60,000 nucleotides of DNA from Hydractinia symbiolongicarpus (GCF_029227915.1 NC_079875.1:7873001-7933000); one strand, 5' to 3'; shown: positions 49,301-59,850, numbered from the stretch's first letter. The notes: generated by a model from the sequence alone, not told the origin. Numbers and translations are program-made.

Positions 49301-52300
49301 TTACAAAATCCTAAACTCAGTAACAAATCCCTTGTTACAGGTTAAACACTAGTCAAAGACTGCACATTCTTTACAAAATGACAAAAATACCAACATTAAT
49401 TCTTAAATTCCATTATTCTCTATTTTTATTTCTACCTTTTCATCCCTAGTCAAAGCTTGTAAAAGCCAGCCTTAGGTTCCAACAATTTTTTGAAACTATG
49501 TCACTTCTTAGTAGAAGCAGACAAAAAAAATAATAAAGGTCCGAGCATAACATTATCCCAGGTAATACTTACTTCAGCCATGGAGCCTCGCTTCTCATCA
49601 GAATAAAACTTGTTTGACCTCTCCAAACTTCCTTTAAAGAATTTCATTTCTTTAGCAGGTGAATTTGGTGAGTTGCTATTTTGTTCATTATCACACATTT
49701 TATCAATCACATCATGCAAGTCTGATGTGCTTCCAAACATTTTATACTTATTTTTTCCTAGTCTTGGACTTAAATTACTTTCCTTGTCATACTTAGAGAG
49801 ATCAACTTCGCTTTTACTTCTAATAACAGATAATTTATTATCATTTTTATCTTTGTTGTTCCATGAAAAGCGTTTTTTAAAAAACTTGGAAAGTTTTGGT
49901 TTCTTTAGTCTTGTATGTTTTTCTTCCATTCTTGTGTTATTGCTTTCAACATCATATTCTGAAGTGTTAATTTCATTTTCCGCAGTTCCTTCTTTCACCT
50001 TGTATTCCTCTTCCTCTTCTTCCTTTTCCTTTTCATTCACATCAAGATTATCCCTGAGCTGTCTTTCATCAACTGTATCATCAGAAACAGTACCATCCGC
50101 TTTTACCACTAAAGCATTTTCATCCTGATTGCTGTTAATTAAAATGTCGGGCAATGATGCACTATGTTCGTCAAAAAAATGTCTGCCAGTTGGTGTTGAC
50201 GAAAAAACTAAATACGATACACTTTCATCCATACCAAACCCTGGTGACTTATTGTTTGAGCCAATGGATAGAGAATCGGGTTTATGAGTCTTTAAAGTTG
50301 TCATTGTTCTCTTTGCGACAAAGGCAAGAATTTTAGTTTAAATTTCTAGTAACATTCATTGCGACTGGTAAAAAACAGGAGATCAAAGAGAAGATAAAAA
50401 AAAGGTTAAACAGATTCAACAAAACTCGCCTAATAAAAAATGCATTTTCTTTAAGATAAGTTTCAACTAAAGAAAATAATGCCTTCTTCAATAATGTGAA
50501 AAATGTTTGTTGCAAAAAATAATAATTATAATTCTTTATTTATGAAATAACAAAATTCGAATAATATTTTCAAACATTTATGAAAGCCAACATCTTTTCT
50601 GGCCATGTAAAAGTCCAATACAAAGAAACAGTTAATATTTTATTATAGCATTAGACCTTTTTATCACCTATATATTGTATCTAAAGTATTTAAAAAAACA
50701 TATTGTGAAAATACAACTTGGAACCATATGTTTTCATTCCAACAAGTTGGTTTAATATTTATATCATCAGCTTTTTTTAGTTAAGCCAAGATGGCCGTTT
50801 AAATTTGATTTTGTAAGTTCTAGTGCTTTTTATGGATTTATATTCAACTTAAAAGGAGATTAAAATTGATCCTTATGCTGTAGTTGTTTATACAAGAACA
50901 AAAAAACAGGATGCAGAGATTACAATTTTAGCTGGCATCTTTTAAAGCGTTAAAGAAATTAAAAAAATTAATTTATAAATTGATGTGTTTAAGTCTTCGA
51001 AGTTACATTGAATTGTCCTTGCCACACCAACAAGCATTTTTTAATATGATTGCTTTTGCTTTTATTCATCCATGGCTGTACATCTTTTTGCAATAATCAT
51101 TTTCATTTTTTCATTATTGTGAAACTATTGCAAAATGTTCACTGCTTAATACAACTACTAACATTGTTTTTTTGTAGTGCGTCAGTAGCTACATGTGCTT
51201 ATCAAAAGTTTGAATTCTACACCGCAAATTTAGAGAATGGGTCTTTTTTTCAAGTATGGGTAGAGACGGGGATTATTTGACAAGGAAAAATTGCAATCTT
51301 TTAAGACAATATTTGAACTGCCTTAAATGAAAATAAAGAAGTTCCTTTTTCTCAAATAAAAACATCAGATATTTTAAGACAAAAACTTAATCCGTAGTGT
51401 TGTAATCACATTAAAAAAATACAAAGAAAAAAACAAACTATATTACATATTGTTAGCCTTTAATTTGGAAGCAATTTGAAACAAAATATAATCAACAAAA
51501 ATATACAAGCAGCTCAGAGAAGCAATGCAGACAACAAAAAACAAATAAAATATGCAAAACAAATATAAACAAGAAAAAAAAATTAAAAAAATATTTAAAA
51601 ACTTAAGCATAAAATTGTCAGAACTTAATTCTTTTACTAACGTATACAAAAATTTAAAAACACCATACACTACCACCTTAGCAATAATACAGATTTTATT
51701 TTCAAATTAGAATTCTTTTTTTTTTCACAATTATACAATAATTTATATTTTCACAGATTCAACACCTGCTAACTAACAAAGTATCTGAAGCATCTGAAGA
51801 CAAATAAACTTTTCATTAGAGTCAACTGAATAAAGTTTCTTATTAAGCGAGGTAAAGAAAAATAAACAAACTAAATTAAATGAATTTAAACGTTTCATAC
51901 CAGTGCTAAAAGAAGATTTTTTATTTTTCATTTATTTATATTTTCCTGCACCACTGCAAAACAATACCCCATCTCTCAGTAACTTTTTTATATGAAAGAA
52001 AGCTGATGTAATATTTTCAGTCTTTCTCAAAGCAATACATTTATTCACCCTTGATTTAAAAGGCTCAAAACATGACTTGTCTAAACAACAAAATAAATTT
52101 CGACAACAAAGCTAAGATCTCAATAAAGTTAAATCAGTTCAAAAAAACCAACTCAGTAAAGTTAATTCACTTTGTGTTTATTTGATTTGCACCTTTACTC
52201 ACAAAATATCTCTGTAACAGCCTTTCTACTTTACAACCACACTCAGCAACTGCCAGGGTGAATACCGACATGTTCACAAACATTCTTGATTCGTGGTTTT

Positions 52301-55300
52301 AATGGTAACTTTAACTTTGCTTAATAAGTTTAAGTGTAGTTTGTTTATGGTCACACAGTATGTGTCAATCAAACAGAAAATGTTAATCAAACAATAAAAA
52401 TCATAAACCACAGATAAAAGTAGGAACCAACTTGAATCATTGAAGGTAAAACAGAAATAAAAAAGCAAACTAATTTTACTAATTTATAAAATTGCCATCA
52501 TAAACTATGCTCAACCCAGTTTTACTCTCAAACAGGGTAAAATTTTGCTGAAAGTCAAAATTAATTTTTCCCATTCTATATGTGACACCCACTTTATCAA
52601 GCCACCCACTTCAGTTATAGAAGAAAATATCTCGTTGAGGGCTGAAACATTAGGATTCAATTTACTGGCATTTTATGACAAAATGGCAACATTAATGGAA
52701 CTAAAATATGATGACTGTTATAAAACACTACAATTGTCAAACAAAAAATAGGTGCATCTTTCAGAGATTGTCTTTCAAATGCAAAATAATTTTATGTAAG
52801 GGTCAACTTGGATGTATCCATATACATTTATTATGGCATGCATATCGCTTACCTGAAATCATTTAGTAAACACTTGTAAATGTTAAAAAGAAGCATGAAA
52901 GAATGTTCAATATGGTAACTCTTACCTCAATTTTTTCACTTGGAGTTTTTGGTATAATTGAAAGCTTGACTACAATTTTTCCTAAATCCTCCTGCAGGCC
53001 CTGTTTATTAATTAAAGGTAACTTCATTTCATTATCCCTAAAAAATTTAAAGTAAGTAAATTTAATAAAAAATGCATTAGTTTAGAATAGAGATCATCGT
53101 GACAAACTTATGTATATTTACTAAGATGACAAGAACACTGTTACAGCAAACATTTTTTTATGTGGATGCTAGTTTATTAGACCTGGGAAAAAAACAGATG
53201 ATGTGATGCAGCATAAACAACAATGAACAAAATAAGTTACTTAAGTTTCAGGTGACAATACCTTCAAAAGATGCAGAAACCTGCTAAATGTTGGAATATG
53301 AATATTTAGCACTGTAATAATTTGTACTATTGTAGTGATTATAAATAAAAACAAACATACTTATTGATTTCTAAAGATCCTAAATTAACGCTAGCTTCGC
53401 CCATATCATCATCATGAGACAAACGATCAAAATCATACACTTTAAAAACCAGTTCAGTGTTAACATCATCAACAGCTAACTGAAAAGCCTCGTTCCATGT
53501 TGGATTCAAATTTCTGTACACAATCTTTGACTTATATACACACTTTTGGCGAAGTTTGACTTTAACGTAAGGATCACTTGTTCCTAAAAAAAAATTCAAA
53601 ATTAACAAAATTGAAAAACTTATTGTGACTTTATAAGGTATGTAAGTATATGATGTGACACCCACATCTTCGAACTGAATGACCCAATAGGTGCAACCCA
53701 TAGCAAAGGAGAGTAAAATTTACATGCCTGATTTATCCCTAGCAATTAGTCCATGACCAGCAACGATTTCTCCTTCAACAGAGAAAAAAGAGCAAACACC
53801 ACTTTTCCAAATTGCAGCAGCCTAACAAAAAATAAAGGTCAAATTAGTATCCTTAAAAGGAATCAAGTAGCAAATAACAGTGATGTAAAGGGATTATATA
53901 AAAACTGTCACACAATTCATGACAGGTTATCATAAAGTCTGTTTATCCTATAGCACCTACAGAATGTTATAACACAACATGTGGAAACAACACCTATAGT
54001 TTCGATGCATGCATATTTAGATACTGTTATGGATGTTTTGGGGCTTGATTGATTAAGAAGATCAGCCATGAGTTCCTTAAAAGAGATTTTAAAGAAATAT
54101 TAAGCCTAAATTGACTAAAGTAGTGGGTTGAATTTTATGTTGACGGAAATTTAAACAAGACTACTCATTACAACCATGTATCACAAAATAAACGTAAACA
54201 ACAATATACAGCTGAAAAAGATTAAAGTGTAACATTATATACACCTGAGACATTTTATACCATATTTATTGGCCAATATAAAACCTCAAAGAAATTTTTG
54301 TGAGTAAAAATATGTAGCATTATAAAAAATTAATAAAAAGAAAACATATGTATGCCAATCAGCATTTCTCAAAGGTACATCCTCTTTTGCAAAATATATA
54401 CAGAAAAATGTTACGTGCATTCTTTAAAAACTTAGTTTTAAAGAAGACATTTCCTTATCTTTTTTTAAAATATTTAAAAGTATTGCAATATTTTATATCC
54501 ACCAGTAGTATTACTATTTTAATTATTTATTCTATCTGCATACACCTTACGTTCTATCAATAGAACAGTTGAAGGTAAAGTTGACAGAACTACAAAAATA
54601 TATACAACGCCTGCATAAATAGCAATTTTGTTTACTTGCTTTTACGCCTCCTTGTTATAAAGAACATTTGTAACACAATGTAAGTTTTTTTTTTACAATT
54701 CACTTGTAATAGGGCAAATACCCTCTCAAGAGAAAATAAAAATTTAACTTTGAAACAACATACACATAGGTTTTTCATTTTTTATAGCTATTCTTATTAT
54801 CACTGAGTAAAATTTGTAAGAAATAAGCTAATACGCTAACTTTGTGTATCTGCCTGAAATATTTTTAGCAATTGTGACATCCAATTCAGTGCAGTCAAAT
54901 TTAAATAGATTAAAGTCATTTTTTTTTGTAAATTAGTGAAGCCATTGTATGGCATTCATAACTTTAATTATCAGAAATAACACGTTTTAACTCCCTCATT
55001 GGTAATTAGAGGGAACACAACCAAAATTGCACAAATTTCTAAAAAAACGGAATAACACAATCAGGTTGAGCAGGTTTTTAGCATCAGCAAAAACCCTTAA
55101 ATCTTGATATTTCCAACATGTTTATTTTCATGATGAGCTTTTCAAGGCAATAGGTAATAGCAGAACCAAATTTCCATATTTTCCTGGTTTCTTGGTATAT
55201 GGAAGAAACGCTGCTATACTATTTCCGTATTCCAATAGGTTCTCATTAGTGAGAAAAATTATATTCAAAGTTTATGTGTATGCTTTAAAAATGGTTAGAG

Positions 55301-57167
55301 AAAATTCCCATGAAAATTGTAGTAGGGCCTGATACAATACACAACCTATAGATGACAATATTTTGAATTCCAAATTGTAGGAACAAGTAAATTTTAAAAT
55401 GATCAATGTCTTTTCCCACAGAAGAATCCAGAAAAGTTAAGGCATGTTTCAGATAAAAGTTTTGGCATAATACAAAATAATGCTTTACATGTACTATGTA
55501 CCTCTTCATCATCTGATGGACATTCATCAATACTATTTGTTTGAAAATAAAACTTTTGTTCTTTGTTTAAATCAGTGTAAGTACCACCTATCACGCTCAT
55601 GTCCAGCAAACTGACACTCCCTCTGTGTAAGGGGTTAAAATTCTCTTCTTGAGTTGCATCTAAATAGTTATCAGCCATTGATGCTGAACTTGTTGTCTGA
55701 CTACGATCTAGCTCTTCATTTTCAGAAGAGGCTTCATCATATTTTTCTCCAGAGATGACACTAATATCTTGACCCTCCTCTTTTATATTGGAACATCTTT
55801 GAATGTTACTTTGAGAAAGTTTTGATGGATCCAAAGAAAATTGTTTACGAAATTTCTTTATGCTACTTCTACTGAATAATTCCTTTCGGAATGACTTTCT
55901 AGAAATTTTTGCAGATTTATCCATTGTATTGTACAGGAGGAAAAGATAAGTTTAATAAAAGTTCATAGCTAGATGTTTCCTTGTAAATTTAAAAAGAATA
56001 TTAAATACCCTTCTGATTTTTTATTCTGTTTAGTATCTCATTTTAGATTCATTGGTTAGAAAAGTCCCGAACAAACATAAATAAAACCTTTTTCTTCCTC
56101 AATAAAAAAGAAAAAAATTCTCTTCAAAAGTGAGATAACATGATAAAGCATTCGCTTATAAATGATTAATTTTTATCCACTATTTTTTACTCCAAAATAA
56201 AGGTGAAAATTATAATAATATTTACAACTTATGCACAGAGAAACAGCTGTTTATGAAATAAAAAAGTCTGAAAAATTAAACACTTTTGTTTCATAAACAA
56301 TAGGCATATTTTTATAAAAAGAACAAGCAGTCGATATTTTAATAATGTACTAGCATGTTGTTCTGTGAAGATCAAATTTTGATAAAAAGGTAAGAGCAAC
56401 AATGACTACAATTATAGCCACACAAGTATTCTTTACTTTTTCTACCTGTAAAGGTTTTGTAATAAAAGATTTGTGCAGTTGTTGAAAAAACAAAGATGTC
56501 ACCTGGTGAGGTGAATATTTTTGTTTTGATATTTTTAAACAGATAGTATGTTATTACCAAACCTTGTTAAAATATAACTAACATTCCAAACTTAGGTGAG
56601 CAAAATTTTACATGTGAAATTAAAAAACTAATTGCTTTAAGATGTACACATCCCTCCCCCCTTCTATTATTTTTCAATAAAAAAGTTCAAGCAAAATAAT
56701 TAATTAGCCAGGTTTGCAAAATATTTCTCAGTGAGACCTCCAGCTGATATGGTTAGTTACAATTTGCTTAGGATTAAAATTCTTAGTGATGTAATACAGA
56801 ATTTGATTCTGAAATTAAAACAAACAATACTTACAGTTGTTCCTGCTGGCATTCTATTGAAAGGATTTTTTGATTCTTCATCATCGATTTCCAAACTACT
56901 TCGACTTCCAACACTTTCAGCAGCATCAACATTCTCATCGTAAAGACTGTCACGATTATTATTAGAAGCACTATTTAATGAAGGGATACCGCCATCTGCA
57001 CTATCCGCAAGAGAAGAGTCATGACTTTCTATACTCCCACGTTTTTTATTTAATAATCCATTTCTAGTTAAATCGGTTAGTGATTTTGACTTTGATTTTG
57101 GTCTTTTTCGTAACACCTTTCCAAGCCCATGAAATAATTTCTTTTTCTTAACAACATCAGCCAACAT
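39549..57167 (-). CDS. MCTP: Multiple C2 and transmembrane domain-containing protein (MCTP), last exon missing
   Basis: Exons of the longest form, in transcription order: 57167-56835, 53821-53728, 53583-53361, 53037-52926, 47927-47861, 47568-47513, 46449-46316, 46246-46012, 45528-45380, 44510-44408, 44074-43898, 43355-43236, 42355-42236, 41997-41938, 40847-40741 and 39756-39549. All junction phases agree, giving 766 codons with no stop. The protein has a Ser-rich N-terminus, three C2 domains with conserved Asp loops, and a C-terminal pair of hydrophobic segments. Family landmarks include [17 protein letters not shown] and [10 protein letters not shown]. By family, MCTPs are endoplasmic-reticulum or vesicle membrane proteins whose C2 domains bind calcium and lipid, with roles in membrane traffic and, in flies, synaptic homeostasis. 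The final short exon, about 20 residues in relatives, was not found. Two further possible first exons are listed separately. Confidence 0.9.
40861..41160. repeat. 21-bp minisatellite interrupted by a Helitron
   Basis: Units of the form AAGTATTTATCTATCCATCAT repeat at 40861-40910 and again at 41013-41160. They are separated by the short Helitron at 40911-41012. It lies in the MCTP intron between 41938 and 40847. Confidence 0.85.
40911..41012 (+). mobile_element. Short non-autonomous Helitron (102 bp)
   Basis: It starts TCTATACTATAATGCCCGTA and ends with the hairpin CCCGTGGATTTTTCCACGGG followed by CTAATGACTAG. It is flanked by A on the left and T on the right. Removing it restores an ordinary minisatellite unit (CTATCCA joined to TCATAAG) with no target duplication, which is the expected footprint of Helitron insertion. 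Confidence 0.85.
42437..42615 (+). mobile_element. Short non-autonomous Helitron, first of a tandem pair
   Basis: It begins TCTCTTTAATAATAGCCGTC after an A and ends in the CCCGTGGATTTTTCCACGGG hairpin plus CTAACGACTAG. The next element starts at the following base. It lies in the MCTP intron upstream of the first membrane exon. Confidence 0.75.
42616..42751 (+). mobile_element. Short non-autonomous Helitron, second of a tandem pair
   Basis: It begins TCTATATTATAATACCCGTA directly after CTAG and ends CCCGTGAATTTTGCACGGG, then CTAACGACTAG, followed by T. The hairpin has compensating changes relative to its neighbour (GTGAA with TGCAC), so the stem is imperfect. The internal CACGCAAAATGGTAGCTTAG word is shared with 40911-41012. 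Confidence 0.8.
43066..43205 (-). mobile_element. tRNA(Gly)-derived SINE
   Basis: On the minus strand, TGGTGGTAGAGTATTCGCTT, then CCAGTGCGGGAGGT and GGATTTAAATCCC, resembles a tRNA-Gly body with A- and B-box promoters. A non-tRNA body (CACTGGACCCTCAGACTATC) and a terminal AAT-repeat tail follow, as in SINEs. It lies in an MCTP intron in the same orientation as the gene. The D-arm looks shortened. Confidence 0.6.
43898..45528 (-). CDS. MCTP: MCTP exons for the C2C domain and following linker
   Basis: The domain starts in the previous exon (IGWLQ) and continues through three exons. 45528-45380 has [16 protein letters not shown], the first calcium-loop aspartates. 44510-44408 has [16 protein letters not shown], the second loop. 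44074-43898 has [19 protein letters not shown], a near-universal MCTP signature after C2C. Donors and acceptors are canonical (TTATTAG, TTTGCAG, GTAAGT). The loop aspartates look complete, so calcium binding is plausible. Confidence 0.9.
44769..44793 (-). mobile_element. Fragment of a Helitron 3' end
   Basis: On the minus strand TTATTCCACGGGCGAAGG is followed by CTAG, resembling the terminal half-hairpin and end of the Helitron family in this window. No matching 5' end was identified, so this is a remnant. Confidence 0.4.
46012..47927 (-). CDS. MCTP: MCTP exons for the C2B domain
   Basis: Four exons. 47927-47861 encodes [20 protein letters not shown]. 47568-47513 encodes [18 protein letters not shown]. 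46449-46316 encodes [20 protein letters not shown]. 46246-46012 encodes the last strand region and a linker to C2C. The first exon starts in phase 0, so it can be joined to the end of C2A (52926) or to the downstream alternative first exon (49573). The layout of a first exon ending in phase 1 inside the first loop mirrors that of C2A, consistent with ancient domain duplication. Confidence 0.9.
47651..47722 (+). repeat. tRNA-derived SINE fragment or tRNA pseudogene
   Basis: TGGCTTAGTGGTAGAGC resembles a tRNA D-arm/A-box and GGTTCAACTCC a B-box, at the correct spacing. The acceptor stem does not pair and the T-stem has a mismatch, so this is not a functional tRNA. It lies in the MCTP intron between the first two C2B exons, opposite to the gene. 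Confidence 0.6.
49573..50304 (-). CDS. MCTP: Alternative MCTP first exon located between C2A and C2B (exon 1C)
   Basis: A 244-codon open exon starts at ATG 50304 and ends in phase 0 at GAA before a GTAAGT donor at 49572. It is Ser/Lys/Glu-rich with a poly-Glu tract, the basic patch KFFKKRFSW and the word [10 protein letters not shown], which resembles [11 protein letters not shown] in exon 1A. Joined to the C2B exon at 47927 it would give a 756-residue or longer MCTP without C2A. A weak acceptor (TTTGTCGCAAAG) just upstream would also keep phase 0, so inclusion as an internal exon after 52926 is possible. I prefer an alternative start because of the resemblance to the other N-terminal exons. 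Confidence 0.72.
50305..52925. other. MCTP intron upstream of exon 1C
   Basis: This is AT-rich with no recognisable coding sequence or repeat boundary. If exon 1C is a true first exon, its promoter and 5' UTR should be in the first few hundred bases above 50304. Confidence 0.45.
52926..53821 (-). CDS. MCTP: MCTP exons for the C2A domain
   Basis: Three exons. 53821-53728 ends in [11 protein letters not shown], the first calcium loop. 53583-53361 encodes [19 protein letters not shown] through [16 protein letters not shown], the second loop. 53037-52926 encodes the last strand and ends IEx at a GTAAGA donor, phase 0. The first exon is entered in phase 0, matching both upstream first exons. Its donor reads CAG then GCATGT, a GC donor; using it gives the expected DKSG-TSDP junction. 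The exon ending at 53728 is unusually short on N-terminal C2 strands, so part of strand 1 is divergent. Confidence 0.88.
53726..53727 (-). promoter_or_regulatory. Non-canonical GC splice donor of the first C2A exon
   Basis: On the minus strand the exon end reads AAATCAG followed by GCATGTAA. The one-base phase-1 remainder G plus GA at the next acceptor gives Gly in DKSGTSDP, exactly where the family has it. The only nearby GT would add a Met and break the phase. Confidence 0.7.
53822..55501. other. MCTP intron between exon 1B and C2A
   Basis: This is AT-rich sequence without recognised features. Confidence 0.45.
55502..55924 (-). CDS. MCTP: Alternative MCTP first exon (exon 1B)
   Basis: A 141-codon open exon starts at ATG 55924 and ends in phase 0 (DDEE) before GTACAT at 55501. 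No acceptor-like sequence lies close upstream of the ATG, so it should have its own promoter and 5' UTR. The protein is Ser/Glu-rich with a basic start ([12 protein letters not shown]). It can be joined in frame to the C2A exon at 53821. Function is likely regulatory or targeting, as expected for variable MCTP N-termini; that is inference. Confidence 0.75.
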
Positions 57168-57175
57168 GGTAGATT
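56835..57175 (-). CDS. MCTP: MCTP first coding exon (exon 1A)
   Basis: The exon starts after a strong acceptor (TTTGTTATTTTCAG ending at 57176), has 8 untranslated bases, then ATG at 57167. It encodes 111 residues ([20 protein letters not shown] and a Ser-rich acidic tail) and ends in phase 0 before GTAAGT at 56834. Because it begins with an acceptor, at least one untranslated exon must lie further upstream, possibly beyond the Penelope-like element. Confidence 0.82.
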
Positions 57176-57619
57176 CTGAAAATAACAAATCAACGAAGTT
57201 ATTGAAGCACTTTGGAATTGGTGCGGACAATTAGGTCTACAATATACTTCTTGGTTAGAGTATATAACTGCTTTAAGAACAAGGAACAAAATGTAATCAT
57301 TATTTTTGAAGAATCAAGGAACTATATACAACAAATTATAGTGGTTAGTGGTAATTTTGTGGTTATGAAAGTTTGTGAAAGCCCCATTGTATGGATATAA
57401 AAGTTACATCAGCATTTTTTTAATATAGAAATTTTGTAGCACAGATTCAGCTTTTAATTGGAACCAAATTGCAGATTTGTTGTTTTGTTTTACTCTGCAT
57501 TAATGCTGCTTATTCATTCATTTCTACCAATTTGCATATTAGAGTACGATAATAAGTCTTTTGACACTAAATAACTTGCAATCAAAATTCTAATTTTAAA
57601 AAAAGCAATCGAAATAAAC

Positions 57620-57631
57620 AGCAAGAAAAGT
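57620..57631. repeat. Probable target-site duplication, left copy
   Basis: AGCAAGAAAAGT occurs here and again at 59839-59850, bracketing the Penelope-like element. The 12-base length fits those reported for this class. A short extension of about 21 bases separates it from the left inverted repeat, as is common for Penelope elements. Confidence 0.6.
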
Positions 57632-57652
57632 TATGATAAATCAGCCAACAAA

Positions 57653-57782
57653 TAAATAAGAAAAGTTTTAAAAACACATGTTAAAATTTTATTTTTAATT
57701 TATAAAGTAGCACAAAGCTTTTCTTAACTGAGTTACATTTTCAAGTGATAAAAATATCCTAAGCTAAAAACCTTTATACAAA
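57653..57782 (+). repeat. Left terminal inverted repeat of the Penelope-like element
   Basis: Reading inward, the arm starts TAAATAAGAAAAGTTTTAAA and ends CCTTTATACAAA. It is mirrored by 59710-59839 with about three mismatches over 130 bases. Confidence 0.85.
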
Positions 57783-57785
57783 TGA

Positions 57786-59530
57786 ATAATATATATATAT
57801 ACTAATGAATTTGCCAGAAATGTCCAATTTGCAAAAGATGACACATTCAATTCTTGTAAGAATTTACGGAGCACTTCAAACATTGCCATACTATCTGGAG
57901 ACAAAGATACAAGTGTCATTATTATGGACAAGACAGCATACCAACAGAAGGTTCAAACTATGATCGATGAAGGCATACAACAAGAAAAATATGTACAATC
58001 AGAAGATACTATCATCAAAGACCTTGAAAGTTTTCAAAGTTTTTTGTATCGCAACTTCAAAGATTACCCTGACTACAAAACCATGAGACCTTCCAGTAAT
58101 CAACCGGCCCGCTTCTTCGCCACTGCAAAGACACATAAATTCAATAATTTCAATGACATTAACTTGACTGATTTAAAATTGCGTCCCATTATCGACCAAA
58201 CAGGATCTTGTTACAACGCAGCAAGTAAAGTTATTGCATCACATCTATCGCCACTTGCAGATAACGAGTTTGTCATCAAAGACACACAAAAGTTTCTCAA
58301 TCGTTAGATAGCCTTCCTCCTTTACAACCAGAAGAGGAAGACGTGAGTTATGAGGTTGAGTCATTATTAACAAGTGTACCTGTGGGAAAAACCATTAATT
58401 ACATTTGCCGGAAGATATACGACGACAAACAACTACAACTTATTGCGTCTTGATCAATTTTCAAGAAACTGTTGTTTAAACTCACTACAGCGTGCATATT
58501 TACAGCAAACGGCAATTTGTACAAACAAATCGATGGTGTCACCATGGGTGGCCAATTATCGGTTGTATTCACAGGTTGTTTCATGAACAAAATTGAAAGA
58601 GAAATAGTAGTTCCGAGAAATCCTAAATATTATAAACAATATGTTGATGACACCTATCACCGCCGTAAGAAAGGAGTACCAGACGAACTCTTTGAAGCTC
58701 TTAACACTTACCATCCCAATATCAAGCTGACCATAGAAGAGAATCCGTCTAAGTTCCTCGATACCCAGATTTCAAGAAATGAGAACGGCACTTATACATA
58801 TAGTGTGTATAACAAAGAGTCAAAGTTACCCTTCCATTGGTCATCTAAAGTTCCCACACAATACAAACGTGGTATAATCAAAGGTGAACTCCACAGAGCC
58901 GAAAGAATCGGAAGTTCTTTCAATCTTGAGCTTCAAAGAATCCGCAAAAAGTTCAAAGCTGTAGATTATCCGGTTCGTTTTATTGAAGCTCAAATAAACG
59001 CTTTCAAGCCTAATCTGTCTGACGAAATGATAATCCCAGACTGGTTGTTCAAAGAAGATAAAAAGAAAGTTTTTATCCAAATACCATTCTGTCCCAAGAA
59101 TGAGGCGTCAATTAGAAAAGTTGCCAAAAACATAGAATCTTTTACGAATGGGGAAGTCAGAGTTGTTTATACGTGGAAAACTACTAAAGTCAGGTCTCTT
59201 TTCCCATTAAAGGATAAAGTTAACCACCATAGCAAAGTCATTTACAAGGGAGAATGCGCGACGTGTAACACTATCTACATAGGAGAAACAATGAGAAATG
59301 CTATTGTGAGATGGAAAGAACATAACTCCAACAATGAGAAATCCGAATCTTCTAAGCACTTAGTCAGAAATCCCGATCACGCCTTTAATTGGTCCATCCT
59401 GTCTAAGGCGCCAAGAGACACTAGAAAAAGAAAGATTTTGGAGGAATTTTTCATTTGTTCCCATAAGGCCCTCTTGAATGATCAAAAAGAGACCAAATCA
59501 CTTTTGTTATTTAGGAATGGAGTTACATAG
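57786..59530 (+). pseudogene. Penelope-like reverse transcriptase with C-terminal GIY-YIG endonuclease (broken)
   Basis: The frame is open from 57786 to a stop at 58305-58307 (KDTSVIIMDKTAY, then LRPIIDQTGS). It then shifts by one position near 58290-58300 and continues to 59530, with an in-frame TGA at 58451-58453. The motif A position reads SYEVESLLTSVP, with Glu at 58352-58354 where the catalytic Asp is expected. Motif B reads DGVTMGGQLS. The catalytic YVDD box lies at about 58640. The C-terminal endonuclease region shows VIYKGECATCNTIYIGETMR and RWKEH. The missing N-terminus, frameshift, stop and motif A change together indicate an inactive copy. Confidence 0.85.
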
Positions 59531-59709
59531 CTTTTTATCTACACAATCGCCTGTTTTTATTCTCTATTCCCGTGGGCAATTAGTTTTTGTTTCTTTTATT
59601 TTATTTTTGCACATTTTTATTCTTTTGTTTCGCTTGTCCATGATTTTTACTTGTATTCCCTTGGGTAGAACATTTTAATTAAATCAATTAATTATTTTAT
59701 TGTAGATAT

Positions 59710-59839
59710 TTTGTATAAAGGTTTTTACCTTAGGATATTTTTATCACTTGAAAATGTAACTCAGTTACGAAAAGCTTCGTGCTACTTTATAAATTAAAAA
59801 TAAAATTTTAACATGTGTTTTTAAAACTTTTCTTATTTA
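59710..59839 (-). repeat. Right terminal inverted repeat of the Penelope-like element
   Basis: This is the inverted partner of 57653-57782. It ends at the base where the right copy of the 12-base direct repeat (59839-59850) begins. Confidence 0.85.
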
Positions 59840-59850
59840 GCAAGAAAAGT
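59839..59850. repeat. Probable target-site duplication, right copy
   Basis: AGCAAGAAAAGT is identical to 57620-57631. It overlaps the last base of the inverted repeat by one position, so the exact edge is uncertain. Confidence 0.6.

Larger units (their letters stand above)
57632..59838 (+). mobile_element. Penelope-like retroelement, 5'-truncated, with inverted terminal repeats
   Basis: A single broken reverse transcriptase/GIY-YIG coding region is flanked by 130-bp repeats in inverted orientation (57653-57782 and 59710-59839) that differ at about three positions. Inverted terminal repeats and a short asymmetric extension are known features of Penelope-like elements. The coding sequence starts only a few bases inside the left repeat, so the N-terminal part of the protein is missing. 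The element lies upstream of the first MCTP coding exon, probably in its 5' UTR intron or promoter region. Confidence 0.82.

Noticed and set aside
49610-50128. 172-codon Ser-rich open frame on the plus strand
   Set aside because: It is the antisense shadow of MCTP exon 1C, whose Ser/Glu codons read as Ser/Leu/Phe on the other strand.
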